Source: Bradyrhizobium sp. (GTDB lineage: Bacteria; Pseudomonadota; Alphaproteobacteria; Rhizobiales; Xanthobacteraceae). Taken from it: a DNA stretch of 64,000 nucleotides. This document shows positions 8,302-17,626 of the stretch, in pieces. Under the pieces are notes generated by a model that saw only the letters and a list, made by a program, of their open reading frames with translations, did not search any database and had not been told where the DNA came from. Numbering within the stretch: position 1 is the first letter of the stretch; each line of letters begins with the position of its first letter. The stretch spans positions 1 through 64,000 of the forward strand of contig NZ_JACRAW010000025.1 of NCBI RefSeq assembly GCF_016213215.1, in the 5' to 3' direction. The translations under genes were made by a program, and so were the position numbers.

Positions 8302-9027
8302 ATGTCCGCACGGGAAGACAATCTTCAGCACTACGAATCCATCGCCGATCATTTCGACGAAACATACAATCGCGAGAATTCGAACCACCTCTACAAGATC
8401 GACCAAATCTCGAAAGTGATGTTCGACAACCTGCCGTCGCTCGGCCGATACGACATCATGGAGCTTGGCGGGGGGACAGGCATTCATGCCTTCCATTTCC
8501 TCGAAACCAACGCCCATCGCAACATCCGCTACACCCTATCGGACATCTCGCCGCGGATGCTCGAGAAGGCGAAAATCCGGCTTGGAAAATTCGACGTCGA
8601 GTATGTCGTCTCGGCGGCGGAGAACATTGCCACCGACAAGACCTTCGATGCGATCTTCTGCAGCGGCGCGATGCATCACTTCGAGGACGCGCGAGCGTCG
8701 ATTGAATCGATTCGCGACCACCTGAACCCCGGCGGCGTAGTCGTGGTCTGCGAACCGATTGTCTGGAACCCGGTAAACTTCTTCAAGGCTGCGAAAGATC
8801 CGCTGGAGTGGAGTCAGTTTACGGTCACGCGCTCGAACGTCGCGCGCATGCTGGAGGAAAACGGCTTGACCATAAAGGTGAACCGCGTTCTTCACTGGCG
8901 TGCCGGAGCTGAATTCGCCCGACGCCTCTGGCCGTTTGAAAAACTCGAGGACTATACCTTCCTGAACATGGCCGCAGTGATGTACCTGCTGGCGGCGACC
9001 AAGGAGCCCGGTCCGCAAACCAGCTGA
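8302..9027 (+). CDS. Class I SAM-dependent methyltransferase
   Basis: The 241-residue protein is a stand-alone methyltransferase. Motif I is IMELGGGTGIHAFHFLE near residue 54, an acidic residue ends strand 2 (SDISPRMLEKAK), and motif IV is FDAIFCSGAMHHFEDA near 118, followed by LNPGGVVVVCEPI. The acceptor is not evident; the context suggests a sugar or glycolipid. The ATG at 8302 follows GAGGGG. This is the last rightward gene of the block, and the next gene is transcribed towards it across a 98-base gap. The first seven residues or so are hydrophilic and no membrane segment is seen. Confidence 0.8.
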   Translation: MSAREDNLQHYESIADHFDETYNRENSNHLYKIDQISKVMFDNLPSLGRYDIMELGGGTGIHAFHFLETNAHRNIRYTLSDISPRMLEKAKIRLGKFDVEYVVSAAENIATDKTFDAIFCSGAMHHFEDARASIESIRDHLNPGGVVVVCEPIVWNPVNFFKAAKDPLEWSQFTVTRSNVARMLEENGLTIKVNRVLHWRAGAEFARRLWPFEKLEDYTFLNMAAVMYLLAATKEPGPQTS

Positions 9028-9125
9028 GCATGCTGGAGACCGGACGCCGCTTCTTCCGAAACGAGCCTGCTCGACAAATGGAACGAGGTGAGGATGCGAA
9101 GGCCGCCCATCTGCATCGGGAGGAT

Positions 9126-9899
9126 TCAGACCGCCGTCGCGACCATGGCGGCAGCCCATTTACGGGCGCTCGCGGGAGCGTCGATATCCGGAAAACCCGT
9201 CAGCGCCGTCAGACGGAATCCGCTGATTCGAAGCATGAGCTCGAGCTCCAGCGGAAAGAAATATCTGACCCGATGCGTCTCCACCGCCTCATCGATCACC
9301 CGATCGCCCTTCAAACGCGTCACCTTGATCGACATTTCACAGCACTGGCTGTCGGGTAAATGGCGGCCCGACGAGGATCGAACGAGCCGCACGTCCTCGC
9401 TTTCGAACTCCCGCGTATTTTCTCCGGGGGGGTCAGCGACCACCGCGGGCCCATACCAGAAATCGGCAATCAGCAGGCCGTCGCGGCGCAAATTCCTTCG
9501 CGCAGAGCCGAACGCGTTCAGAACGTCATCATTGCTCGATAGATAGCCGATGACGTTGAAGTTCATCAGCGCTGCGTCGAACGGCTGTTCGGCCGAGAAG
9601 TTCCTGATATCGCCGCACTGAAATCCCGGATTGGCTTCAAGCTTTTGCTGCCTTGCGCGTTCTCGCGCACGCGCCACCATTGGTTCGGAGCGGTCGACAC
9701 CGGTCACGTCAAATCCGCTCCTGGCGAATATGACGGCATGCTTACCGGTTCCGCAGCCGAGGTCCAGGAGCTTCCGAATCTCGCCGCGCCCGAATTTGGC
9801 GATCAGCTTTCCCATCGCCTCGCATTCGGCGGCATAGTCCTTTTCGGCATAGACCGTGTCATAGGCCGCCGCATACGAGTCGTTGAAAACCCCGGTCAT
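9126..9899 (-). CDS. SAM-dependent methyltransferase, similar to amino-sugar N-methyltransferases
   Basis: The 257-residue enzyme has motif I LLDLGCGTGKHAVIFARSGFDVTGVDRSEPM near residue 45, GDIRNF, and FDAALMNFNVIGYLSSNDDVLNA near 108. The order of these motifs, the N-terminal YDTVYAEKDYAAE and the IADFWYGPAVVADPPG stretch resemble the DesVI/TylM1 group, which N-methylates amino-deoxy sugars. The ATG at 9899 overlaps the stop of the upstream aminotransferase by four bases (ATGA), so the two are probably translated together. N-methylation of the amine placed by that aminotransferase is an attractive inference; O-methylation is also possible. Confidence 0.75.
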   Translation of the reverse strand: MTGVFNDSYAAAYDTVYAEKDYAAECEAMGKLIAKFGRGEIRKLLDLGCGTGKHAVIFARSGFDVTGVDRSEPMVARARERARQQKLEANPGFQCGDIRNFSAEQPFDAALMNFNVIGYLSSNDDVLNAFGSARRNLRRDGLLIADFWYGPAVVADPPGENTREFESEDVRLVRSSSGRHLPDSQCCEMSIKVTRLKGDRVIDEAVETHRVRYFFPLELELMLRISGFRLTALTGFPDIDAPASARKWAAAMVATAV

Positions 9900-11017
9900 G
9901 AAATGACATCCCTGACCGCTGCGCAAACGCGATCGATCTGCATCTCTGTCAAGGTGAGACCCGAAGGCACATAGAGGCCGCGGCGCGCAAGCCGCTCGGT
10001 CACAGGATAGCTGCTTCCGGCAAACAGCCCCCGTTCGCGCAGAACGGGCTGCTCGTGCATGCCGAGAAACAGCGGCCGCGTGTCAATCCCCTTCGCGCGC
10101 AGGCGTTTGGCAAACTCCACGGCGTCGAAGGGAACGTCATCCGCAAGCACGAGGCAGTACATCCAGTATACGTTCTTGGCCCAATCCCGCTCCACCGGCA
10201 GCGCGATTTGCGGCAGCTCCGAGAGCCGCTCGTGATAGGCCTTGGCCATCTGGCGTTTACGCCGGATATGATCGTCGACACGATTGACCTGCGCCACTCC
10301 GACCGCAGCCTGGAGATTCGTCAGGCGATAGTTGTGGCCGATTTCCGTATGATAGAACCGCCGCTCCGGACGGAAACAAAGATTGCGCAAGGATCGTAAC
10401 CGGTCGGCGTAGTCGTCGTTGCTGGTGACAACCATCCCGCCTTCGCCGGTCGTGATGATCTTGTTCGCGTAAAAGCTGAAACAGGCCATGTCGCCGAGTC
10501 CGCCGACACGGCGGCCTTCGACTTCCGCACCGTGGGCTTCGGCAGCATCCTCAACGATGCGCAGATCGTGCCGGGCTGCGATCTTGAGGATGCGCCGCAT
10601 ATCGACCGGATGACCGAACATGTGGACCGGCATGATCGCTCGCGTCCGGGAGGTAATCGCGGCCTCCACCTGGTCGGGATCCATGCACCAGGTCTCGGGA
10701 TCGCAATCCACCAGCACCGGCACGCAGTCGGCTTCGAGCACAGCAATGGCGCACGAAATGATTGTGTAGGAGGGAATGATGACCTCGGAGCCGGGCTCGA
10801 GGTTCAACGCCTTCATGGCTACCTGGAGCGCTGTGGTTCCATTGCTCACAGCAACGCCATGCGCCGCGCCGCAGTATTGCGACCATTTTCCCTCGAATTC
10901 GGGGATGAAACGTCCCTCCGAGGAAACCCAACCCGTTTCGACACACTCCTTCACCAGCGGCAGCGTATTGTCGCCGATCAGGGGCTCGGAAACCGGGATA
11001 AACGACCCCGGTTCCAC
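9896..11017 (-). CDS. DegT/DnrJ/EryC1 aminotransferase, perosamine-synthase-like
   Basis: The 373-residue PLP enzyme has the sugar aminotransferase signature: SNGTTALQVAM near 60, VEDAAEAHGA near 155, and FSFYANKIITTGEGGM near 180 with the Schiff-base lysine. The wording WVSSEGRFIPEFE, DPETWCMDP, GHNYRLTNLQAAVGVAQ and WMYCLVLADD is closest, in my recall, to GDP-perosamine synthase (RfbE/Per), which aminates GDP-4-keto-6-deoxymannose at C4. Other 3- or 4-aminotransferases remain possible. The start is a GTG at 11017 that overlaps the upstream stop by one base (TAGTG), so it is coupled to the cupin gene. GDP-4-keto-6-deoxymannose is also the substrate of the fcl product, so both could share one precursor. 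Confidence 0.85.
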   Translation of the reverse strand: MEPGSFIPVSEPLIGDNTLPLVKECVETGWVSSEGRFIPEFEGKWSQYCGAAHGVAVSNGTTALQVAMKALNLEPGSEVIIPSYTIISCAIAVLEADCVPVLVDCDPETWCMDPDQVEAAITSRTRAIMPVHMFGHPVDMRRILKIAARHDLRIVEDAAEAHGAEVEGRRVGGLGDMACFSFYANKIITTGEGGMVVTSNDDYADRLRSLRNLCFRPERRFYHTEIGHNYRLTNLQAAVGVAQVNRVDDHIRRKRQMAKAYHERLSELPQIALPVERDWAKNVYWMYCLVLADDVPFDAVEFAKRLRAKGIDTRPLFLGMHEQPVLRERGLFAGSSYPVTERLARRGLYVPSGLTLTEMQIDRVCAAVRDVIS

Positions 11018-11403
11018 TACGACCTCGGCACTATCAAGGGCTGATCAAGGCGAAACGTATCGGTCTCGTAATCCTCGCCGCCGCGCGGACCGCGCGTCAG
11101 CACGAGAAACGTCGTGTCTTCGAGAGCTTCAAACGCGTGCCGTTCATGGGGAACATTGAGGATCAAATCGTTGGGGACCAAGATCACTTCCGTCGGCTCT
11201 TTGCCCGGCATTTGCGAAACCACACGAAGCTTTCCGTCCAGCACATAAAGGTACTGGTAGGTTTCCTTGTGATAATGGTTGGCGCGAACCGCGCCTTTGC
11301 GGCTGCGGATGATCGTTACGTATTCGATATGCCCTTCCTTGAGCACATCGATGATTTCCCCGCGTTGATCCTGAAACGCGATCGGAACTTTCGTCACATC
11401 CAT
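11017..11403 (-). CDS. Small cupin protein, probable nucleotide-sugar isomerase/epimerase
   Basis: The 128-residue protein is a single cupin barrel: RGEIIDVL near residue 13, then ANHYHKETYQYLYVLDGKLRV around 42-62 (metal-binding His pair) and PHERHAFEAL near 85. Its size and its place beside a sugar aminotransferase and methyltransferases fit the FdtA/WxcM-like isomerases and epimerases of deoxyketosugars, but the signature residues are not decisive. I start at the ATG at 11403; an upstream in-frame start would add seven residues. It overlaps the next gene by one base. It might instead be a binding or regulatory cupin. Confidence 0.65.
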   Translation of the reverse strand: MDVTKVPIAFQDQRGEIIDVLKEGHIEYVTIIRSRKGAVRANHYHKETYQYLYVLDGKLRVVSQMPGKEPTEVILVPNDLILNVPHERHAFEALEDTTFLVLTRGPRGGEDYETDTFRLDQPLIVPRS

Positions 11404-11468
11404 CTCGTAACCCCTACTGCCCAAAAACAGAAACTACAGAAGCGCCGGGCAGGAGCGTCTGGGTGGTG

Positions 11469-12707
11469 TCAGCCGACGATCCGCGGCGTCGGAATGGGGA
11501 TGATGAACTTGCCTCCCCGGTCCGAGAATTCCTTCAGGTTGTTCATTATTTCTTCCGCAAAATTCCATGCAAGAAGAAGCGCATAGTCGGGCTGGTGCGT
11601 TAGTAACATATCGTCCGGAACGACTTCAATACGCATCCCCGGCGTGTAGCGTCCGATCTTCAGCTTCGATTTTTCCGTAACGAAGTCGAGGAACTCGGTT
11701 CCCAAGCCGCAATAATTCAGCAGCGTCATTCCCTTCGCCGGCGCGCTCACTGCCACAATCCTGTTGCCGCTCTTTTTCAGACTGATCAGCAACTCGCGAA
11801 GCGCCTTGCGATTGTTGGCCACGTTTTGCGCGAACTGCTTGAGAGTATCCAGTTCGTGAATCCGCTCCCGTTCTTCATTTGCAAGCATTTGGTCGACGAT
11901 CGGAGCGACAGGATCGGCCGACGTTCCGATCCGGCGCACAAACAAGCGGATCGATCCGCCATGGATGTCGCGAAGCTGCGCATCGAAGATTTCCATGCCG
12001 AACTGCCTGAAAAACCCCACAAGAGGCTTGAGCGACAGATAGGACAGGTGCTCGTGATAGATCGTGTCGTATTCCAGGCTATGCAGTAGCTCGAGAAAAT
12101 ACGGCGCTTCAATGATGAAGGTGCCGCGCTCGGCGAGGAGCGTGGTGACCGCGCCCATCAAATCGTGCAGATCGCCGACATGGGCGAACACGTTGGTGCC
12201 CGTTATGACCGTTGCCTGCCCCTTGCTCGCGACAATCTGTCGGGCCGTTGTGCTGTTGAAGAACGCGGCAATGGTCTCGATCCCGTTCTTGTTGGCTATC
12301 TCCGCGATATTGGCGGCAGGATCAACGCCAAGAACCTTCGTCCCCTGCTCTTTGAACATCTGCAGGAGGACTCCGACGTTGCTGCCGATGTCGACCACGA
12401 GATCGTTCGCGGTCAGATGGAGCAAGCGCGACGTCGTTTGCGCAAATTCGCCCCAGTGCCGGCGGCCGGCTGAGGTGGTCGATGATTCATAGGGATAATC
12501 ATCGCAATAGAGAATTTCCGGCGGAACGACATAGTTGAGCTGGATCAACCCGCAGTCCTCGCAGACCGCCACCTGAAGCGGATACGAGTCTCGATGCTGA
12601 CCCAACTGCTCCTTGTGCAGGAACTGATCGGCGGGCGGCATTTCTCCCAGATCAAGGAAGAGAGAAAGACGCTCGCCCCCGCACATGCGGCATTTCTTTA
12701 CGAACAT
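11469..12707 (-). CDS. Class I SAM methyltransferase with zinc-binding N-domain (sugar C-methyltransferase type)
   Basis: The 412-residue protein has the three-part layout of TylC3/EvaC-like C-methyltransferases. The N-terminal zinc-ribbon has CRMCGG near residue 5 and CEDCGL near 45. The central SAM domain has VVDIGSNVGVLLQMFKEQGTKVLGVDP near 100. The long C-terminal domain begins near 250 and has IVAVSAPAKGMTLLNYCGL near 320 and IPIPTPRIVG at the end. Family members methylate a carbon next to a keto group of a nucleotide-linked deoxysugar. The ATG at 12707 is placed just before the zinc-ribbon; a GTG at 12749 would add 14 residues. It is the first gene of the leftward four-gene operon ending at 9126. 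Confidence 0.82.
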   Translation of the reverse strand: MFVKKCRMCGGERLSLFLDLGEMPPADQFLHKEQLGQHRDSYPLQVAVCEDCGLIQLNYVVPPEILYCDDYPYESSTTSAGRRHWGEFAQTTSRLLHLTANDLVVDIGSNVGVLLQMFKEQGTKVLGVDPAANIAEIANKNGIETIAAFFNSTTARQIVASKGQATVITGTNVFAHVGDLHDLMGAVTTLLAERGTFIIEAPYFLELLHSLEYDTIYHEHLSYLSLKPLVGFFRQFGMEIFDAQLRDIHGGSIRLFVRRIGTSADPVAPIVDQMLANEERERIHELDTLKQFAQNVANNRKALRELLISLKKSGNRIVAVSAPAKGMTLLNYCGLGTEFLDFVTEKSKLKIGRYTPGMRIEVVPDDMLLTHQPDYALLLAWNFAEEIMNNLKEFSDRGGKFIIPIPTPRIVG

Positions 12708-13292
12708 ATCGTGGCCCGTCGTTTTGGGAAACAAGACGTTACGATGCACCGGATCGGCCGGAGACAGGGCTTAAGAACATAATTTGCGGTGAAAATCGAG
12801 GGGGCTCGGGCCAATTTTAGCCGAATCATGGTGACGAAAGCCCGAGCCGCCGGTCGCATTCGGCGACACCCCTCTTCTGACCGAATCGCAGGATTCCTTG
12901 GCCCTGCAGCTGCCTCTCGTCGAACCAGCCGAATCTCAGCGCCTCCCCCTTTCGGGACAGGTCTAAGATCCTTCGGGGCCTCGACAACGAAGGGTCAGCC
13001 CGTTGGCGGGGAACGTGCATTGCGCCGCGCATGCGCCGCGAAAGGTATTCGGCGATGAAAACAAGCTGCCGCTGGAGCTCAACCTGGCCCCACTTTCGGT
13101 CCGGAGGCCTGCCCTTGATTCTCGTCAGGGACCATGCAATTTTGATTGGTTCGGTCTTCAGCGACGCTTCGACCTCTCCCTCGCCCGCGGAGCCAGAGCG
13201 TGATCCGGAAAAGTCGGCACCGGTTTTCCGAAAGGACCACGCTCAAGCAAAAACCCAAAGCGCGACGATGATCTAATCAATCTCAACGCACT
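12708..13292. other. Intergenic region between two leftward operons
   Basis: About 585 bases carry no gene that I can support. It holds the second palindromic repeat (13194-13275). The promoter of the operon starting at 12707 should lie in its first part, but I see no clear -35/-10 pair. Confidence 0.5.
13194..13275. repeat. Bradyrhizobium-type intergenic palindromic repeat, copy 2
   Basis: AGAGCGTGATCCGGAAAAG on one side and a CTTTCGGAAAACCGG-type arm on the other form an imperfect palindrome ending GACCACGCTC at 13244. A conserved tail (AAAACCCAAAGCGCGACGAT) follows to about 13275. It lies in inverted orientation relative to copy 1 at 339-430 and shares the GGAAAACCGGTGCC core. It ends about 20 bases after the stop of the GT-C gene at 13293. 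Confidence 0.72.
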
Positions 13293-15269
13293 TTAGCGGC
13301 GAAACGCCTCAACGACATCGGCGAAGCTGAACAACCAGCCGTATTCAATCCCCTGCTGGGTATCGACGAACACGGCTTTGTCGCGCATTCGACGCAAGAT
13401 TCCGTTGAGGCACCACTGCCTGTTGCTCATGTTCTTGCTCACGATCATGAAGTCCACGGACTGCGTCTTCAGTTCCTGCAGGCGCTGCTTCAGATCATCC
13501 ATCGAGCGGCATTTGCTGAAGTCGGCGGCGACCCAGGTTTGCCCTGGCGCGGTGTAGAACGGTGCCCAGTAATCGAATGCCACGGTAACCGGGCCCGCGG
13601 CGTTCCTTTCGATATACCGACTTATCGGATATGCGGTTTCGCCCCATCCCGGCCACGTCCACCAGATATAGTGATTCATGTCGAGCGGCGCGGCATTCTC
13701 CTGCGCGCGATCCCGCAGGATATTCTTGTACCTCAGGTACGACGGCGCGGCCGACAGCGCGACCAGCACCATCAACGCCGCGATCGTCGCCTGGACCGCC
13801 GCCGCAACCGAAGGCCTGACGTGGTCGAGCCAAAGCAGAACGGGATAGACGCCGTAAATCGTCAGCATGAGACTTACCAGAACGAGATATTTCGGCTCGA
13901 ACGGCAGGTCGGCGAGGCTGAACACGGCCAGCAGTGCGACCGGGAACAGCAGCAGCAAGAAAAGCGGCGCTGCATGGGCGGCACGCAGCGACGGGCTTTT
14001 TCGCACAACCACCAGAAACAATGGCGCGGCTCCGACGATCATCGACAAGGTGATCTCCGGCAGCGTATAGAAAATCGCGCGTACCATGCTCCAGAACATC
14101 TTCAGATGCTGAAGCAAGGCGCTATGGTCCATCGTCGTGATCGCGCTGTAGGCGATCGGCCTCGCCACATAGATCGATTTCGCTCGCAACGCTTCGACGT
14201 CGATGTCGTTGCCTGCAATCGTCGGATCAAAGAGAATGTTGGACTGGAACAATATCGCGGACGCGCCAAGCGCGACGACCGCCAGCGAGACGATCGTAAA
14301 GAATGTCGTGACCGCCAAAGCCGACGCCTTCAGCGGCACGAGAGCGGGCCACCGTCTCCGCAACTCCGGCAATCCAAGATAGGCCAGCAGGAGTACCGCG
14401 ACCAGCAACACGGCGAGCGAGGGCTGGATGTTGACCAAATACAGCGGCACGCTGTCAAATATCGAAAACATCTGGCGCGGGTTCAGCCAGATTTTCGGCA
14501 CGAGCAGGCAGCACGTGACCAGAAAGATCGCCGTGAAGGTGACCGCAAACCGCACCGCAGTGTAGACGGCGGCCCACACAGCCGGCACGAAGAGCGGTAT
14601 CAGCAGCAGCTCGATCCAGCAGATCAGGAGCGTGATCGAAAGCGACGTATCCTTCTCGAGATAGGCGAGACCGCAGAACACCGCGACGACGCCCACGCCG
14701 TTCCGTCCCAGAGCGCGATATCCGATATAGTGAAGGATGGCGATCGCAGCGAAGAGCGTAGATAGAATATCGTATTTGAGGACCTTCGCGATGCCCTTGA
14801 GCATCGGGAAATTCATCACCACCAGCAGGGTCAGGAGAAACGCGTTCAGCCGCCCCCGGCTCAAAGACGCGAGCCTGACGATGAGCACGGCCAGATACGC
14901 GATGACCGCCAACGCCACGACGACCTGGATTGCCGCAAACGGCAGAATTGCCGTGTAATGAACGTCGCCGATGATCGGATCGTTGAGTTGGTAGAAATGG
15001 CCGAGCGCCGCGTTCAGCCATCGACCCGGAACTGCCACAACAAGATCCGAGATCAGGGAGCCTTCGCTCAACTGGATCGACTTCACATTCGTCAGAAACG
15101 CTTCCAGGCGCTTCGCCGTCGAAGTCTGGTCAGCCGTCGAGTATTGGGACAGCGCCGAAAAGTACGTGACAACCGACAAGAGCGTTGCCGCCAGGAGTCC
15201 CAACGTCACCAGAATCCTGATGGCGCCACGCAACGGGCCCCGGGGTGGCACTGAAACTGCGGCCGACAA
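13293..15269 (-). CDS. Large polytopic membrane protein, GT-C (GT39-like) glycosyltransferase candidate
   Basis: The product of about 658 residues has an N-terminal membrane segment, a long extracytoplasmic loop (about residues 40-100), roughly ten further segments, and a soluble C-terminal domain of about 150 residues with WWTWPGWGETAYPISRYIE and FDYWAPFYTAPGQTW. This layout suits GT-C transferases that use polyprenyl-linked sugars. The usual DE motif in the first loop is not clear, so function is inferred from topology and context. No ATG is available near the start. I place it at a TTG (15269) preceded by TAGGA; a TTG at 15326 is the outer limit. It is the last gene of the leftward trio beginning at 17626. 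Confidence 0.62.
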   Translation of the reverse strand: MSAAVSVPPRGPLRGAIRILVTLGLLAATLLSVVTYFSALSQYSTADQTSTAKRLEAFLTNVKSIQLSEGSLISDLVVAVPGRWLNAALGHFYQLNDPIIGDVHYTAILPFAAIQVVVALAVIAYLAVLIVRLASLSRGRLNAFLLTLLVVMNFPMLKGIAKVLKYDILSTLFAAIAILHYIGYRALGRNGVGVVAVFCGLAYLEKDTSLSITLLICWIELLLIPLFVPAVWAAVYTAVRFAVTFTAIFLVTCCLLVPKIWLNPRQMFSIFDSVPLYLVNIQPSLAVLLVAVLLLAYLGLPELRRRWPALVPLKASALAVTTFFTIVSLAVVALGASAILFQSNILFDPTIAGNDIDVEALRAKSIYVARPIAYSAITTMDHSALLQHLKMFWSMVRAIFYTLPEITLSMIVGAAPLFLVVVRKSPSLRAAHAAPLFLLLLFPVALLAVFSLADLPFEPKYLVLVSLMLTIYGVYPVLLWLDHVRPSVAAAVQATIAALMVLVALSAAPSYLRYKNILRDRAQENAAPLDMNHYIWWTWPGWGETAYPISRYIERNAAGPVTVAFDYWAPFYTAPGQTWVAADFSKCRSMDDLKQRLQELKTQSVDFMIVSKNMSNRQWCLNGILRRMRDKAVFVDTQQGIEYGWLFSFADVVEAFRR

Positions 15270-15464
15270 TGGTGAAACAATCCTACGGTTGCAAAAAACA
15301 ATACGCGTCTCGCCGGCCTGCGGCAAGCGTGCTGCCTGCGCGGTTCACAATGCCCGTTTCTTCACGATGCCTGTCTTCGCTGCCGGTGAACCGGAACAAC
15401 GATCCGCTCCGAGACGATTGCCGGTAGGCGCGAACGCCCGCCGACACGCGCTAGCAACGCGATC

Positions 15465-16550
15465 TCATTCAGGACTCGAAGAGCGAACCCCCGACGCGTA
15501 CCGCGCCTGGATCTCTTTCCAGAACTCCAGGTACTTCTCCGCCATCGCGGTCCATGACAGGGACTGGACGCTCGCCAGCGCCCATTTGCGCAACTCGTCA
15601 TAGCGCTGACGGTCGGCCAGAAGGAGCATTATGCGCTTCGACAGTTCGGCCGGCGAATTCGGATCGACCAGGGACAGTTCATGGGTGAAAAAATCCGTCG
15701 AATCGAGAGTGCGCCCGGCGATGGCGGGCGTTCCGCATGCCATGGCTTCGACGGCGCTCATCCCGAACCCGTACCGTGAGGGAAACAGAAACAGGTCCAG
15801 CTCGGAATAGAACTGTCTCATCCCGTCCTCCGGCACGAAACCGACAAACTCATAGCGCCCTGCCGGAATAGTCTTGCTGGCGAGTTCCTTCATCTCTTCG
15901 ATTTCGTTCCCGCCGCTTGCTATGACGAGAAATGCGTCCGGATCCTGCTTTGCGACCTCGGCGAAAGCCAGGATCGCGGTATCAAGCCCCTTTGCCCGCT
16001 TTGCTTCACCCAGGAATCCGATCCGCGACCTGCGCTTATGAATCGTCGAGTCAAACCAGAAACGCTTGTGATCGATCCCGAGTGGGATCACCCGAATTCG
16101 ATCGGGCGGAACCCCAAACATACTTACGATCTGTTCGGCCGTGGAGGAAAACGGCACGATGAGGCCGTCGCTGTGTCGGCAGGCGAATTCGATGCAGCGC
16201 CGCTTGATGAAATATTTGAGCCAGTTGTCGTATCCCGGCGCAAAGAACGGGATGAGATCGTACACTCCCGTAACGACCGGGCGTTTCCCGCTGAGGATCG
16301 GAAAAATTCCGGCCACAGGATATACGCCAAACCAGACATCGTGGTGATGCCCGCGCAAGTCCCACAGGAATTTCGCGCTGTGCAAGACGGCAACCACCTC
16401 GTTGCGGAGAATGCTCCGCTCATGGAAGGCGTAGGGCTGCCCCAAAGTCTCCAGACCCGAGACAAGCTCCGCGATCACCCGCTCAAGCCCGCGTCCCGTG
16501 TCGTGCCCCTTCGAAAGGGGAAATGCGCTGATGCCAACCTGTTTCAGCAT
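15465..16550 (-). CDS. Glycosyltransferase family 4 protein
   Basis: The 361-residue GT-B enzyme has the GT4 pattern: GVYDLIPFFAPGY near residue 92, VIPLGIDHKRFW near 152, and the nucleotide-sugar site FPSRYGFGMSAVEAMACGTPAIAG near 256-280, where the two glutamates of the E-x7-E motif are largely kept. It has no strong membrane segment. GT4 enzymes of this sort transfer a sugar with retention to a growing lipid-linked oligosaccharide. It lies 41 bases downstream of the GT2 gene and upstream of the large membrane protein, so the three form a probable operon. Donor and acceptor are unknown. Confidence 0.85.
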   Translation of the reverse strand: MLKQVGISAFPLSKGHDTGRGLERVIAELVSGLETLGQPYAFHERSILRNEVVAVLHSAKFLWDLRGHHHDVWFGVYPVAGIFPILSGKRPVVTGVYDLIPFFAPGYDNWLKYFIKRRCIEFACRHSDGLIVPFSSTAEQIVSMFGVPPDRIRVIPLGIDHKRFWFDSTIHKRRSRIGFLGEAKRAKGLDTAILAFAEVAKQDPDAFLVIASGGNEIEEMKELASKTIPAGRYEFVGFVPEDGMRQFYSELDLFLFPSRYGFGMSAVEAMACGTPAIAGRTLDSTDFFTHELSLVDPNSPAELSKRIMLLLADRQRYDELRKWALASVQSLSWTAMAEKYLEFWKEIQARYASGVRSSSPE

Positions 16551-16591
16551 GAGCTAGTCAAAGAGCAGATCATCGGAAAACCAGCGCTCAA

Positions 16592-17626
16592 TCAATCGGC
16601 GTTCGGCCGGGACCCATGCCCCCTTCGCTCGAAGCCCTCGAGATGCTCCTTACCCCGTTCTGTAGTGCCGTTTCGGATGACCTCCCACACCGAGTAGTAA
16701 GGTTCCGGCACGATCGCATAGTAAATCTTGATGAGAATATCGGTAAGAATGCCAAGCGAAAGAAACAGAAGGCCGGCAATGAAACTGAAGACGGTCAAGA
16801 GCGGCTCCAGCGTACTCGACAATTTCTGATCGGCGACAAACAAGTAAAGCGTGCGTATGCCGAAGAATGCCGAGATGAGAAAAAACAGAACGCCGATGCC
16901 ACCGAGCAAATGGATCGGCCTCACCGAGTAGGTGCGCCAGAACCACAGCAGCACGATATCAGCCAGCCCCTTGATGGTTCTAACCGCATTGTATTTCGTC
17001 TTTCCACTTCGGCGTGGCCGGTGATTGACGGCTATTTCCCCGATCGAGAATCCGCGCATTTCAAGGAGAGCAGGAACGAACCGATGCATCTCGCCATAGA
17101 GCCGGACACTGTCGAAGCATTCGCGCCGGTAAATCTTCAACGAGCATCCGCTGTCATGAATACTGTCGTTCAGGAAGATCTTGCGCAGCAGATTTGCGCC
17201 ACGAGATATCACGTGCTTGGAAACCGTGTCCTGACGATCGACCCGCCAGCCGCTGACGACATCGAGATCGTTGGCATTCAGATGCGCAATCAGATTGGGG
17301 ATGTCGTTTGGATCATTCTGGCCATCGCCATCCATCGTAACGATGTACTTGTATCGAGCTGCGTGAAATCCGGCATCGAACGCCGCAGTCTGCCCGAAAT
17401 TTCGCCGGAACCGAATGACCGTGACGTTCGGCTTCGAACCCGCCGCCTGTGCGCTGCCATCGGTTGATCCATCGTCAACGACGATGATTTCGTACTTCCA
17501 GCCGTCCTTGCTGCCAACACTGTTGATTTCGTCGATCAGCGCCTGGATATTATCCTTCTCGTTGAAGACCGGAATGACAATACTGAGCTCGATTGGATCG
17601 GATCCGTCAGTCCTGTTCGAAGTCAT
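16592..17626 (-). CDS. Glycosyltransferase family 2, polyprenyl-phosphate sugar synthase (ArnC/DPM1-like)
   Basis: The 344-residue protein has an N-terminal GT-A domain with LSIVIPVFNEKDNIQALI near residue 14, VVDDGSTDGS near 50 and the metal-binding MDGDGQNDP near 97. Two membrane segments follow, near 240-262 and 280-302. This is the layout of enzymes that move a sugar from a nucleotide to undecaprenyl phosphate, as ArnC and GtrB do. Such a product feeds GT-C transferases, and the large membrane protein two genes downstream is a candidate user. The ATG at 17626 begins the domain at the expected distance. It is the first gene of the leftward trio. Confidence 0.88.
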   Translation of the reverse strand: MTSNRTDGSDPIELSIVIPVFNEKDNIQALIDEINSVGSKDGWKYEIIVVDDGSTDGSAQAAGSKPNVTVIRFRRNFGQTAAFDAGFHAARYKYIVTMDGDGQNDPNDIPNLIAHLNANDLDVVSGWRVDRQDTVSKHVISRGANLLRKIFLNDSIHDSGCSLKIYRRECFDSVRLYGEMHRFVPALLEMRGFSIGEIAVNHRPRRSGKTKYNAVRTIKGLADIVLLWFWRTYSVRPIHLLGGIGVLFFLISAFFGIRTLYLFVADQKLSSTLEPLLTVFSFIAGLLFLSLGILTDILIKIYYAIVPEPYYSVWEVIRNGTTERGKEHLEGFERRGHGSRPNAD

